Shown: one piece after another, positions 34,681 to 43,500 of the stretch
Numbering within the stretch: position 1 is the first letter of the stretch
Layout: every line of letters begins with the position of its first letter
Assembly: GCA_038131955.1 (NCBI GenBank)
Contig: JAYPQK010000002.1
Coordinates: forward strand, 558,001-622,000
Reading direction: 5' to 3'
DNA: 64,000 nt
Origin: SHAN690 sp038131955
GTDB taxonomy: Bacteria > Bacteroidota > Bacteroidia > Flavobacteriales_G > Salibacteraceae
Notes under the pieces: model-generated
What the model saw: the letters and a program-made list of their open reading frames with translations, nothing else
Databases searched by the model: none
Told to the model about the DNA's origin: nothing
Program-made: the position numbers and the translations under genes

Positions 34681-34703
34681 CAATCCTCAAAGTATTAGAA
34701 GAA

Positions 34704-36065
34704 TTGGATATTAAGAACAACATCCTCGAGACCATTGGAAATACCCCGATGGTGAAGCTCAACAAGATCGCTGAAGACATCCCTGGTACCATCCTCGCTA
34801 AGGTGGAGTACTTCAATCCAGGACACAGCGTAAAAGATCGCATGGCCCTTAAGATGATCGAAGACGCAGAAGCTCGTGGCGATCTAAAGCCCGGAGGGAC
34901 GGTCATCGAATGTACAAGTGGAAACACGGGAATGGGTTTGGCACTGGCGTGCATTGTGAAAGGATACAGCCTCATCTGCACCATGAGCGATAAGCAGAGT
35001 AAGGAGAAGATCGACATCCTTCGCGCCGTGGGCGCCGAGGTGTACGTGTGTCCTACCAACGTACCACCCGACCATCCTGAATCTTATTATTCCGTTGCAG
35101 AACGAAAGAGCAAGGAGATCGCGAATTCATTTTGGGTGAATCAATACGACAACCTATCCAATAGACTTGCGCACTACGAATCAACGGGACCCGAGATCTG
35201 GGAACAGACCGACGGTAAGGTGACGCATTTCGTAGTGGGTGTTGGTACCGGTGGAACGATTTCCGGAGTTGCTAAGTACTTGAAGGAAAAGAATCCGGAC
35301 GTGCAGATCTGGGGCGTCGACTCCTACGGTTCTGTTTTCAAGAAATACCACGAAACCGGCGAGTTCGACGAGAAAGAGATCTATAGCTACATCACCGAGG
35401 GTATCGGTGAAGACATCCTTCCAAAGAATGTCGACTTCAGCTTGATCGACCACTTCGAGAAAGTGACCGACCGCGACGGAGCCGTTGTGACTCGGGAATT
35501 GGCCAAGAAGGAAGGATTGTTCCTCGGTTATTCAGGTGGATCTGCCTTTCAAGCCGTGCGTCAACTTAAAGACAAGCTGACCAAGGATGATGTGGTGGTC
35601 ATCCTATTCCACGATCACGGTTCACGCTATGTCGGCAAAGTATTCAACGACGACTGGATGCGCGAACGTGGCTTCCTCAACGAGGAGAAAAAGACGGCCC
35701 AAGACCTCTTCGCCGATCACAAGGATCTACCTCTACTGCTTGTGAACTCAGGCGAACCCGTACATAATGCCGTCGCCATCATGCGCAAATTCGGTGTTTC
35801 TCAGCTTCCGGTCATGGAGGAAGGAAAGTTCGTCGGAAGTATCGACGATAGTCACCTGATTCCGGCGTTAGCAGCTGATCCATCGGCAAGAGACAAGGAG
35901 GTCCGCAACTACATGCGGGCACCTTTCCCGGTAGTTCAGCTGAGCGACCCATTGACTGCGGTAGCCAAATATTTCAATGAAGAGAATGGCGCCGTGCTGG
36001 TTGACCAAGGACAAGGAAGGTATCAGATCATCACGCGACACGACCTTGTAGCTTCGATGAGCTAA
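34704..36065 (+). CDS. PLP-dependent cysteine/cystathionine synthase with C-terminal CBS pair
   Basis: A 453-residue protein; the first in-frame start codon after the promoter is TTG at 34704, and no upstream ATG fits. The fold-type II core has FNPGHSVKDRMALKMIE (Schiff-base Lys about 44), TSGNTGMGLALA and VGTGGTISGVAKYL, plus the glycine loop LGYSGGSAFQAV. From about residue 330 it carries two CBS domains, as in cystathionine beta-synthase, which may bind an adenosine ligand. It may make cystathionine or cysteine from serine-derived substrates. Its stop overlaps the start of the next gene by one base. Confidence 0.9.
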   Translation: MDIKNNILETIGNTPMVKLNKIAEDIPGTILAKVEYFNPGHSVKDRMALKMIEDAEARGDLKPGGTVIECTSGNTGMGLALACIVKGYSLICTMSDKQSKEKIDILRAVGAEVYVCPTNVPPDHPESYYSVAERKSKEIANSFWVNQYDNLSNRLAHYESTGPEIWEQTDGKVTHFVVGVGTGGTISGVAKYLKEKNPDVQIWGVDSYGSVFKKYHETGEFDEKEIYSYITEGIGEDILPKNVDFSLIDHFEKVTDRDGAVVTRELAKKEGLFLGYSGGSAFQAVRQLKDKLTKDDVVVILFHDHGSRYVGKVFNDDWMRERGFLNEEKKTAQDLFADHKDLPLLLVNSGEPVHNAVAIMRKFGVSQLPVMEEGKFVGSIDDSHLIPALAADPSARDKEVRNYMRAPFPVVQLSDPLTAVAKYFNEENGAVLVDQGQGRYQIITRHDLVASMS

Positions 36066-36826
36066 TGCGAACCTTGTGGGCATATGGGTTGGTAGTTTGT
36101 GCCTCAATCGTAGCTGGCTGCACCGCAACCTCTACCCCGCCCGACGCTCCGCTCTACGCCATTTCATGGTACTACCCCAACGATGACTATCAGCATTGGG
36201 TTCGCAGCCAAGACAGTTCTGCCCGCTTCATTGAGCTGTACAGACAAGACATAGATAAGATCGATTCGATCCTAGGCACATGTGCCGGACTCATCCTATC
36301 CGGAGGGTCTGACATTGCACCTGAGCGTTATGGCGGGTCAGACACGCTCGCCTTGTGTGGTCGCATTGATCCACGTCGCGATAGCGTAGAACTTACCGCT
36401 GTTGCCTACGTACGACGCACGGGTCTTCCAACCCTAGGTGTATGTCGAGGAATGCAGGTGATGAACGTAGCCTTCGGTGGGGACTTGATCCTTGATATTC
36501 CAACCTTCAACGGCAGCAAGCAACATCAGACCGAAGGTTCAGACGCCATGCACTTGGTGTACCCGGCTCCGGCTCTCGCTAGGCTATTAGAAGCGGATAC
36601 AGCTACGGTCAATTGCAACCATCACCAGGCCGTCGCACATTTGGGAGAAGGATTAGAGGCCGTTGCCTGGTCAAGTGATACCATTATCGAGGCCCTGCGC
36701 CATTCAGACACGGTCCGCTTTCCTTTTCTGTGGGGCGTTCAGTGGCACCCCGAACGACTGGATGGCAATTCGCCTATGTCGTCAAACTTATTGACCCGTT
36801 TCATCGAAGCGACCAAGAAGCCATGA
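36065..36826 (+). CDS. Exported class I glutamine amidotransferase-like (C26) lipoprotein
   Basis: A 253-residue protein with a lipoprotein signal (LVVCASIVAGCTAT), so it acts outside the cytoplasm. It has a C26-type amidotransferase domain: nucleophile Cys in LPTLGVCRGMQVMNVAFGG and a partner His-Glu pair in GVQWHPERLDG. LILSGGSDIAPERYGG is the usual glycine-rich oxyanion region. Relatives hydrolyse gamma-glutamyl bonds (gamma-glutamyl-GABA hydrolase, PuuD type). Being lipid-anchored is unusual for this class. It overlaps upstream by one base and downstream by four, so it is in an operon with the PLP enzyme and the BtuF-like gene. Confidence 0.83.
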   Translation: MRTLWAYGLVVCASIVAGCTATSTPPDAPLYAISWYYPNDDYQHWVRSQDSSARFIELYRQDIDKIDSILGTCAGLILSGGSDIAPERYGGSDTLALCGRIDPRRDSVELTAVAYVRRTGLPTLGVCRGMQVMNVAFGGDLILDIPTFNGSKQHQTEGSDAMHLVYPAPALARLLEADTATVNCNHHQAVAHLGEGLEAVAWSSDTIIEALRHSDTVRFPFLWGVQWHPERLDGNSPMSSNLLTRFIEATKKP

Positions 36827-37626
36827 CCACGATCACTGACCAGCTTGGACGAACCATAGTGATGGAGTCGCCTCCAAGACGTATCGTCAGTTTGGTACCC
36901 TCTCAAACCGAATTGCTTTATGACCTGGGTTTGGAAAATGAAGTGGTGGGAATCACCAAATTCTGCGTACATCCTGAAAGCTGGTTTCGTAATAAAACTC
37001 GCGTGGGAGGTACGAAGAAGGTGAATCTCGAACGCGTTATAGACCTCCAACCGGATCTCATACTAGCCAACAAGGAAGAAAACACCCAGGAAGACATCCA
37101 AGCCCTCGAGCGGATCGCTCCGGTATGGATCAGCGACATCCGTAACCTTTCAGACGCGTTGGACATGATAGTACAGGTCGGAAAGCTCGTCGATAGAGCC
37201 CCGCAAGCAGAACGCATCATACAGCAGATCAAAGACGGCATGGCGTCGCTTTCAGCCCCTTCATCCCGAGAACAAGTGCTCTACCTGATCTGGAAGGATC
37301 CCTACATGGCCGCAGGTCGTGACACGTTCATCCATGAAATGCTCGAGATGGCAGGTTTTGACAATGTTTTGAAGGATGAACAATCGCGATATCCCGAGTT
37401 AAGCGTAGAAGACATTCTCTCGCTCCACCCAGATGTCATCTTTCTCTCGAGTGAACCCTTCCCATTCAAAGGAAAGCACACCTCTCAAGTCGAAGGGCAT
37501 TTCCCTGATATCGAGGTGTTGGAAGTGGACGGCGAACTCTTTAGTTGGTATGGTTCGCGGATGATCAAAGCCATTGACTACATGAAGAAGCTTCGGCAAC
37601 AGCGCACGGGCAGTTATCTTTCATAG
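36823..37626 (+). CDS. BtuF-like helical-backbone metal/cobalamin-binding protein without signal peptide
   Basis: Started at the ATG at 36823, overlapping the C26 gene stop (ATGA); 267 residues. The fold shows RRIVSLVPSQTELLYDLGLE, VVGITKFCVHPESWF, VIDLQPDLILANKEENTQED, and VEDILSLHPDVIFLSSEPFP, as in periplasmic BtuF/FhuD proteins. However no export signal precedes it; the protein starts MTTITDQLGRTIVMESPPRR. It may work in the cytoplasm, or the true start may be missed, but no alternative upstream start with a signal exists in frame. No BtuC/BtuD is nearby. Confidence 0.8.
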   Translation: MTTITDQLGRTIVMESPPRRIVSLVPSQTELLYDLGLENEVVGITKFCVHPESWFRNKTRVGGTKKVNLERVIDLQPDLILANKEENTQEDIQALERIAPVWISDIRNLSDALDMIVQVGKLVDRAPQAERIIQQIKDGMASLSAPSSREQVLYLIWKDPYMAAGRDTFIHEMLEMAGFDNVLKDEQSRYPELSVEDILSLHPDVIFLSSEPFPFKGKHTSQVEGHFPDIEVLEVDGELFSWYGSRMIKAIDYMKKLRQQRTGSYLS

Positions 37627-37635
37627 ATTTGAGGT

Positions 37636-39960
37636 ATGCGATTCCGCCACCTCTTGCTTGGGTTGACCTTGGCGCTTGTTTCACCGGCTATGTCACAGTC
37701 GGTGGGCGTTGTGCTCAGTGGTGGTGGGGCATCCGGTATGGCACACGTAGGCGTGCTCAAAGCCCTAGAAGAGAATAGCATCCCTATTGATTACATCACG
37801 GGAACATCCGTCGGCGCTCTGGTCGGTGGACTTTACGCTGCTGGATATAGCCCAAAACAGATCGAAGAAATGCTCACGAGCGAGGCGTTCAGACAAGTCG
37901 CACTCGGAGAGATCGACGATCAATATGTCTACTATTTCCGAAAGCCGATCCCAAATGCAAGTTGGATCAATCTAAGATTCACCTCCCTGTCCAGTTTCTT
38001 GGAAACGTCTATCCCTACAAGCTTCATCAATCCGGCCGCCCTCGACTTGGAATTGATGCGCATGCTAGACCCGGCGAGTCAGGTGAGCAACTATAACTTT
38101 GACAGCCTGTTCGTACCATTTCGATGTGTGGCCTCCGATATCGAGGATAAGAAGAGTGTGATCTTCAAGGACGGAAACCTTAACGTAGCGATCCGAGCTA
38201 GCATGACCTACCCTGCCTACCTCAAACCGATACGCGTTAATGGCAAATTGCTCTATGACGGAGGTCTGTACAATAACTTTCCGGCGAGTATCCTCCGAGA
38301 GAGTTTTGATCCGGATGTCATTATCGGAAGTAATGTCTCTTCAAACGAGGATCCACCGCAGGAAGATGACTTCCTTTCGCAGTTGCGAAACATGGTGGTG
38401 AGCAAGACCAACTACGACCTTGAGGGCGACTCCACCATCCTGATCGAGCCCGAGGTGGTCTATGGAACATTCAACTTCAACCACTTGCAGGAAAACATCG
38501 ATTCGGGTTATGCAGCCGCGGTTCGACAGATCGAAGCGGTGAAAATGAAGATACACCGACGCGTACATCCGAAAGTGGTAGAAGAGAATAGACGCGCGTT
38601 CAACAGCAAGAAACAACCGCTGAAATTCACGCAATACGAATACGACGGCTTGACCAAACCGGAAGTCAACTACGTCGATCGCATCTTGAAACCACGAAAG
38701 AAGTCTCCCGTAACCTTCGATCAATTGAAGAAGGGCTACTACCGCGTATATGAGAATGAGAAGATCGAGCGACTCTTCCCGTACGCCCGCTACAATCCCG
38801 AAGACAGCGCCTACACCCTCACGCTCAATGTGAAGAAAGAAAAGGACCTCGTTTTGGAATTCGGGGGTAACGTCTCTAACCGACCGATCAATACGGGATA
38901 CATCGGTATCGGCTACTATAGCATCAACAACACCGGAACCAGTTTTCACGCCAACGCCTATTTCGGTAAGCTCTACGCGTCCGTCCTCGGCAAGGCACGC
39001 ATCGACATTCCCATCCGCTTTCCGATCTACCTCGAACCCGTGGTCACGATCAACCGATGGAACTACTTCAACAGCCGGGCAACCTTCTTCGAAGACAACA
39101 ACTCGCTCTTCCTCATCCAGAATGAGCAGTACGCCATCATGAATTCGTCCTTCGCGCTGAGTAATAAGATCAAGTGCAGCCTAGGAGGCGGAGTGGTTCA
39201 GCTACGCGACGACTACTATCAAACCGCCAGTTGGGGGCAGGATGATATCTCCGACAAGACGCTGTTCCAAGGAAGTACCGCCACGGCTTCGTTTGAGATG
39301 AACAGTCTGAACGACAAGCTCTACCCCAATGAAGGCTCCTTCCTCAACTTGAGTTTGCGGGTCACCCAGGGCGATGAGACTTACTCACCAGGAACCACGT
39401 CGCCCGAGCAGACGATCATCCAGAATCCCCATCAATGGCTAGACGCGAAGTTGACCTACGACACCTACTACAAGTCGAAGGGAACGATTCGACTGGGCGC
39501 CTATTTTCAGGCAGTTTACAGCGATCAAGAGTTGTTCACCAACTACACAGCCAGCTCGCTTCGTTCTCCGTCCTTCCAGCCCACGCCAGAAAGTAAGACC
39601 CTCTTCTTGGAGTCGTTCCGAGCCTATCAGTATGCTGCCGTTGGGCATAAGTTCCTGTTCAACTTCTACAAGAACATCGACCTTCGCTTGGAGGGATACG
39701 TTTTCCAACCCTACCGCTTCGTAGAGAACCGCAGCGACCAAGGCCTTCCCGCCAACGATAAGCGAAGTCTAGAACGTCGCTACACGATCGCATCCGCCAA
39801 TGCCGTCTATAGAAGCCCTCTAGGCCCCGTAAGCTTCGCGGTCAACTACTACTTCAACGTACCCGAGATCTCCTCTGACAACCTCGGAGAACAGCGTGTG
39901 CCCCTCACGTTCATCTTCCACTTTGGGTACATCCTCTTCAATGATCGAGCGCTGAAGTAG
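37636..39960 (+). CDS. Patatin-like phospholipase fused to an outer-membrane barrel
   Basis: A 774-residue exported protein (signal MRFRHLLLGLTLALVSPAMS). The patatin domain (about residues 22-310) has the oxyanion loop VVLSGGGASGMAHVGVLKAL, the nucleophile in DYITGTSVGALVGGLYAAGY and the catalytic Asp in LLYDGGLYNNFP. After a POTRA-like linker (about residues 320-400) comes a ~370-residue beta-rich region ending in TFIFHFGYILF, a BamA-family barrel. PlpD of Pseudomonas has this layout, and secretes its lipase or displays it on the surface. It follows the BtuF-like gene by 9 bases. Confidence 0.9.
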   Translation: MRFRHLLLGLTLALVSPAMSQSVGVVLSGGGASGMAHVGVLKALEENSIPIDYITGTSVGALVGGLYAAGYSPKQIEEMLTSEAFRQVALGEIDDQYVYYFRKPIPNASWINLRFTSLSSFLETSIPTSFINPAALDLELMRMLDPASQVSNYNFDSLFVPFRCVASDIEDKKSVIFKDGNLNVAIRASMTYPAYLKPIRVNGKLLYDGGLYNNFPASILRESFDPDVIIGSNVSSNEDPPQEDDFLSQLRNMVVSKTNYDLEGDSTILIEPEVVYGTFNFNHLQENIDSGYAAAVRQIEAVKMKIHRRVHPKVVEENRRAFNSKKQPLKFTQYEYDGLTKPEVNYVDRILKPRKKSPVTFDQLKKGYYRVYENEKIERLFPYARYNPEDSAYTLTLNVKKEKDLVLEFGGNVSNRPINTGYIGIGYYSINNTGTSFHANAYFGKLYASVLGKARIDIPIRFPIYLEPVVTINRWNYFNSRATFFEDNNSLFLIQNEQYAIMNSSFALSNKIKCSLGGGVVQLRDDYYQTASWGQDDISDKTLFQGSTATASFEMNSLNDKLYPNEGSFLNLSLRVTQGDETYSPGTTSPEQTIIQNPHQWLDAKLTYDTYYKSKGTIRLGAYFQAVYSDQELFTNYTASSLRSPSFQPTPESKTLFLESFRAYQYAAVGHKFLFNFYKNIDLRLEGYVFQPYRFVENRSDQGLPANDKRSLERRYTIASANAVYRSPLGPVSFAVNYYFNVPEISSDNLGEQRVPLTFIFHFGYILFNDRALK

Positions 39961-39964
39961 ACTT

Positions 39965-40125
39965 GGGCGTGCCCCACTCGCTGACGCTCGGGGTCGGGAA
40001 ATCAATGCTCAATATTCAATACTTAATGAACATTGAATATTTGCTCTTCGGTTGAGAGTTGAGCATTGAACATTGGATATTAACCCCTGGATTGAACATT
40101 GAACATTGATCATTGAATATTGAAT
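39965..40125 (+). repeat. GC-rich inverted repeat and ATTGAAC/ATTGAAT heptamers
   Basis: After the patatin gene come a GC-rich partial inverted repeat (GCCCCACTCGC..GCTCGGGG, 39970-39994) and a run of ATTGAA-type sequence. Five clean 7-base units (ATTGAAC twice, ATTGATC, ATTGAAT twice) lie at 40091-40125, and degenerate ones (AATATTCAAT, AACATTGAATATT) at 40009-40079. Both orientations of the unit occur. Confidence 0.8.
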
Positions 40126-40128
40126 ATT

Positions 40129-40163
40129 AAAAAAGCCCACCGCCAAAGGCGAATGGGCTTTTT
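40129..40163. terminator. Bidirectional terminator between the patatin and DUF3467/rpoC units
   Basis: Stem GCCCACCGCC / GGCGAATGGGC with an AAA loop, flanked by six A residues on one side and five T residues on the other, so it can end transcription from both converging units. Confidence 0.85.
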
Positions 40164-40183
40164 CATCTTGTATGTAGTTCTGA

Positions 40184-40507
40184 CTACGCCTCTCCCGTTG
40201 GACCGAAGTTCATTGGGAATGGAGCGACACCACCTTGATCGATGTCTGCGATCTCACCGTGTTGCGATTCGAACTTGCGAACGTTATCGTTCAGCGCCTT
40301 CAAGAGTCGCTTAGCGTGCTGTGGAGTCAATATGATTCGACTCTTTACGCGCGCCTTCGGTGTACCCGGCATCATGCTCACGAAATCAACGATAAACTCA
40401 GCCGAAGAATGAGTGATCACGGCAAGGTTAGAATACTCCCCTTGTGCAACCTCTTCGGATAACTCGATGTTGATCTGTCCTTGTTTGGGCTCCTTTTCGT
40501 CAGCCAT
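40184..40507 (-). CDS. DUF3467 protein at the end of the rpoBC operon
   Basis: A 107-residue acidic soluble protein: MADEKEPKQGQINIELSEEV, EYSNLAVITHSSAEFIVDFV, MMPGTPKARVKSRIILTPQH, AKRLLKALNDNVRKFESQHG. This is a typical DUF3467 domain, common in Bacteroidota and often found behind rpoC, as here (13 bases). Function unknown; co-transcription with RNA polymerase genes suggests a transcription or translation role, which is inference. Confidence 0.88.
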   Translation of the reverse strand: MADEKEPKQGQINIELSEEVAQGEYSNLAVITHSSAEFIVDFVSMMPGTPKARVKSRIILTPQHAKRLLKALNDNVRKFESQHGEIADIDQGGVAPFPMNFGPTGEA

Positions 40508-40520
40508 GGTGTCTGTTCTA

Positions 40521-43500
40521 TTAAGCGTTGTCTACTTCTTCTGCTTGAACGGCCTCTACTCCAACCATCTGGTCGTATTCCTCCTGGCTTCCGACGATGA
40601 TGCTTCGGTAAGGCTTCAATCCGGTACCGGCAGGGATCAAGTGACCTACGATCACGTTCTCCTTCAGTCCCATCAAGAAGTCTTGCTTTCCGCTTACTGC
40701 AGCTTCGTTCAACACCTTCGTAGTCTCCTGGAAGGATGCCGCTGAAATGAAGCTATCAGTCTGAAGTGACGCACGTGTGATACCTTGAAGCATTGGTCTA
40801 CCAGTAGCAGGCATTGCTTCGCGGAACTCAACAGGCTTCTTATCCTTGCGCTTGAGTACAGAGTTCTCGTCTCGCAACTTACGCGCTGAGATGATCTGTC
40901 CTGCCTTCAAGTTCTCAGACTCTCCCGGTTCAGTGACCACCATCATTCCGAAGATGCTGTCGTTCTCCTCGATGAACTCGACCTTGTTTACGATCTGGTT
41001 CTCCAAGAAGCGAGTATCTCCCGGATCTACGATATTCACCTTGCGCATCATCTGACGAACGATGACCTCGAAGTGCTTATCGTTGATCTTCACACCCTGC
41101 AGACGGTATACTTCCTGAATTTCATTCACGAGGTATTCCTGAACCGCAGTTGGTCCCATGATCGATAGGATGTCCGCTGGAGTGATCGCACCGTCAGAAA
41201 GTGGTTGACCCGCCTTCACGAAGTCATTCTCCTGAACAAGGATGTGACGTGATAATGGTACGAGGTACTTCGACTTGTCTCCCAATCGAGACTCGACGAT
41301 GATCTCGCGGTTACCACGCTTGATCTTACCAAAGCTCACAATACCGTCGATCTCAGAAACGATCGCTGGGTTCGATGGGTTACGTGCTTCGAACAATTCC
41401 GTTACACGTGGCAGACCACCGGTAATGTCACCTGAAGACTTACCCCCTGAACGTGGGATCTTCACGAGGATATCACCTGATCCAACCTTAGCTCCTTCGT
41501 CCACCATGATGTGTGCACCAACAGGGATACTGTACGTACGAAGAACCTCACCCTTGTTGTCAACTACGTTGATCGCAGGGTTCTTGGTCTTATCACGGTT
41601 ATCGATGATCACCTTCTCACGGAAACCTGTTTGTTCATCCGACTCCTCCTTGTAGGTAATACCTTCTTCGATACTCTCGAACTGGAGCTTACCACCGAAT
41701 TCAGAAACGATCACCGCGTTGTATGGATCCCAAGAACAGATGAGCTCTCCTTTCTCAACCTCAACACCTGTCTTCTTAAAGAACTCAGATCCGTAAGGGA
41801 TGTTGTTGGTCATGATGGTTAGACCCGTCTTCTTATCGATCAAGCGCATCTCAGCCGAACGACCGATAACGATCGTCTGCTTGCTTCCATCCTTTGCTGT
41901 CTTCTCAACCGTACGAAGCTCATCGATCTCGAGAAGACCGGTTTGCTTAGCCATGATCTTAGACTCAGATGCAATACTAGATGCGGTACCACCAACGTGG
42001 AAGGTACGAAGCGTCAACTGTGTTCCTGGTTCACCGATAGACTGTGCTGCGATCACACCGACCGCTTCACCCATCTTCACGTCCTTGCCATTAGCAAGGT
42101 TCTGACCGTAACACTTAGAGCAGATACCACGTGGCATCTCACACGTAAGTGCCGAACGAATCTCTACTTCGTCGATTCCAGCATCTTCGATCACCTTAGC
42201 CGTTACATCGTCGATGTATCCTCCGGCCTCTACGATCAATTCTTCCGTATCAGGATGAGTTACATCGTGAACCGAAGTACGACCTTGGATACGCTCGCTG
42301 AGTGCCTCCACGATCTCTTCGTTCTTCTTCAACGCTGACATGGTCAAGCCTCGAAGGGTTCCGCAGTCCTCAGAAGTGATGATCACGTCCTGAGCAACGT
42401 CAACCAATCGACGAGTCAAGTAACCCGCATCCGCCGTCTTAAGGGCCGTATCGGCAAGACCTTTACGTGCACCGTGCGTAGAGATGAAGTACTCAAGGAT
42501 CGAAAGACCTTCACGGAAGTTAGAAAGAATCGGGTTCTCGATAATTTCACCTCCTTGTGCTCCGGACTTTCTAGGCTTGGCCATCAGACCACGCATACCG
42601 GAGAGCTGACGGATCTGCTCCTTAGAACCCCGTGCTCCAGAGTCGTACATCATGTAAACGGAGTTGAACCCTTGGTTGTCGTTCTTCAACTTGTTCATCA
42701 AGACGTGCGTCAACTTAGAGTTGGTGTGCGTCCAGATGTCAATGATCTGGTTGTAACGTTCGTTGTTGGTGATGAGACCCATGTTGTAGTTCATCATCAC
42801 TTCATCCACCTCCTGATGTGCCTTACCGAGAAGATCTACCTTCTCATTCGGTACAAGTACGTCAGAAAGGTTGAACGAAAGACCACCCTTGAATGCCATG
42901 TAGAATCCAAGCGCCTTGATATCGTCGAGGAACTTAGCCGTAGCTGCCATTCCACAGATCTTCAAGACACGGCCGATGATATCACGAAGTGACTTCTTCG
43001 TCAACAACTCGTTAATGTAACCTACTTCTTCAGGAACTACTTGGTTGAAGAGAACACGTCCACAGGTAGTTTCGATGATCTTCGACTCACCACGATCCAT
43101 CACGCGGACCTTGATCACAGAGTGAAGACCCAATTTACCTTCGTTGTGGGCGATGATTACTTCCTCTGGAGAGTAGAAGGTCATTCCTTCACCCTTCATC
43201 GGCAATTCCTTCGTACCCTGACGACCTTTGGTGATGTAGTACAGACCCAAGACCATATCCTGAGAAGGTACCGCCACTGGAGCGCCGTTTGCAGGGTTCA
43301 AAATGTTGTGTGATGCGAGCATCAATAACTGAGCTTCCAAGATCGCTGCGTGTCCAAGAGGCACGTGTACCGCCATCTGGTCACCGTCGAAGTCGGCGTT
43401 GAATGCCGTACATACGAGTGGGTGAAGTTGGATCGCCTTACCTTCGATCAGCTTTGGCTGGAAGGCTTGGATACCCAAGCGGTGTAGCGTTGGAGCTCGG

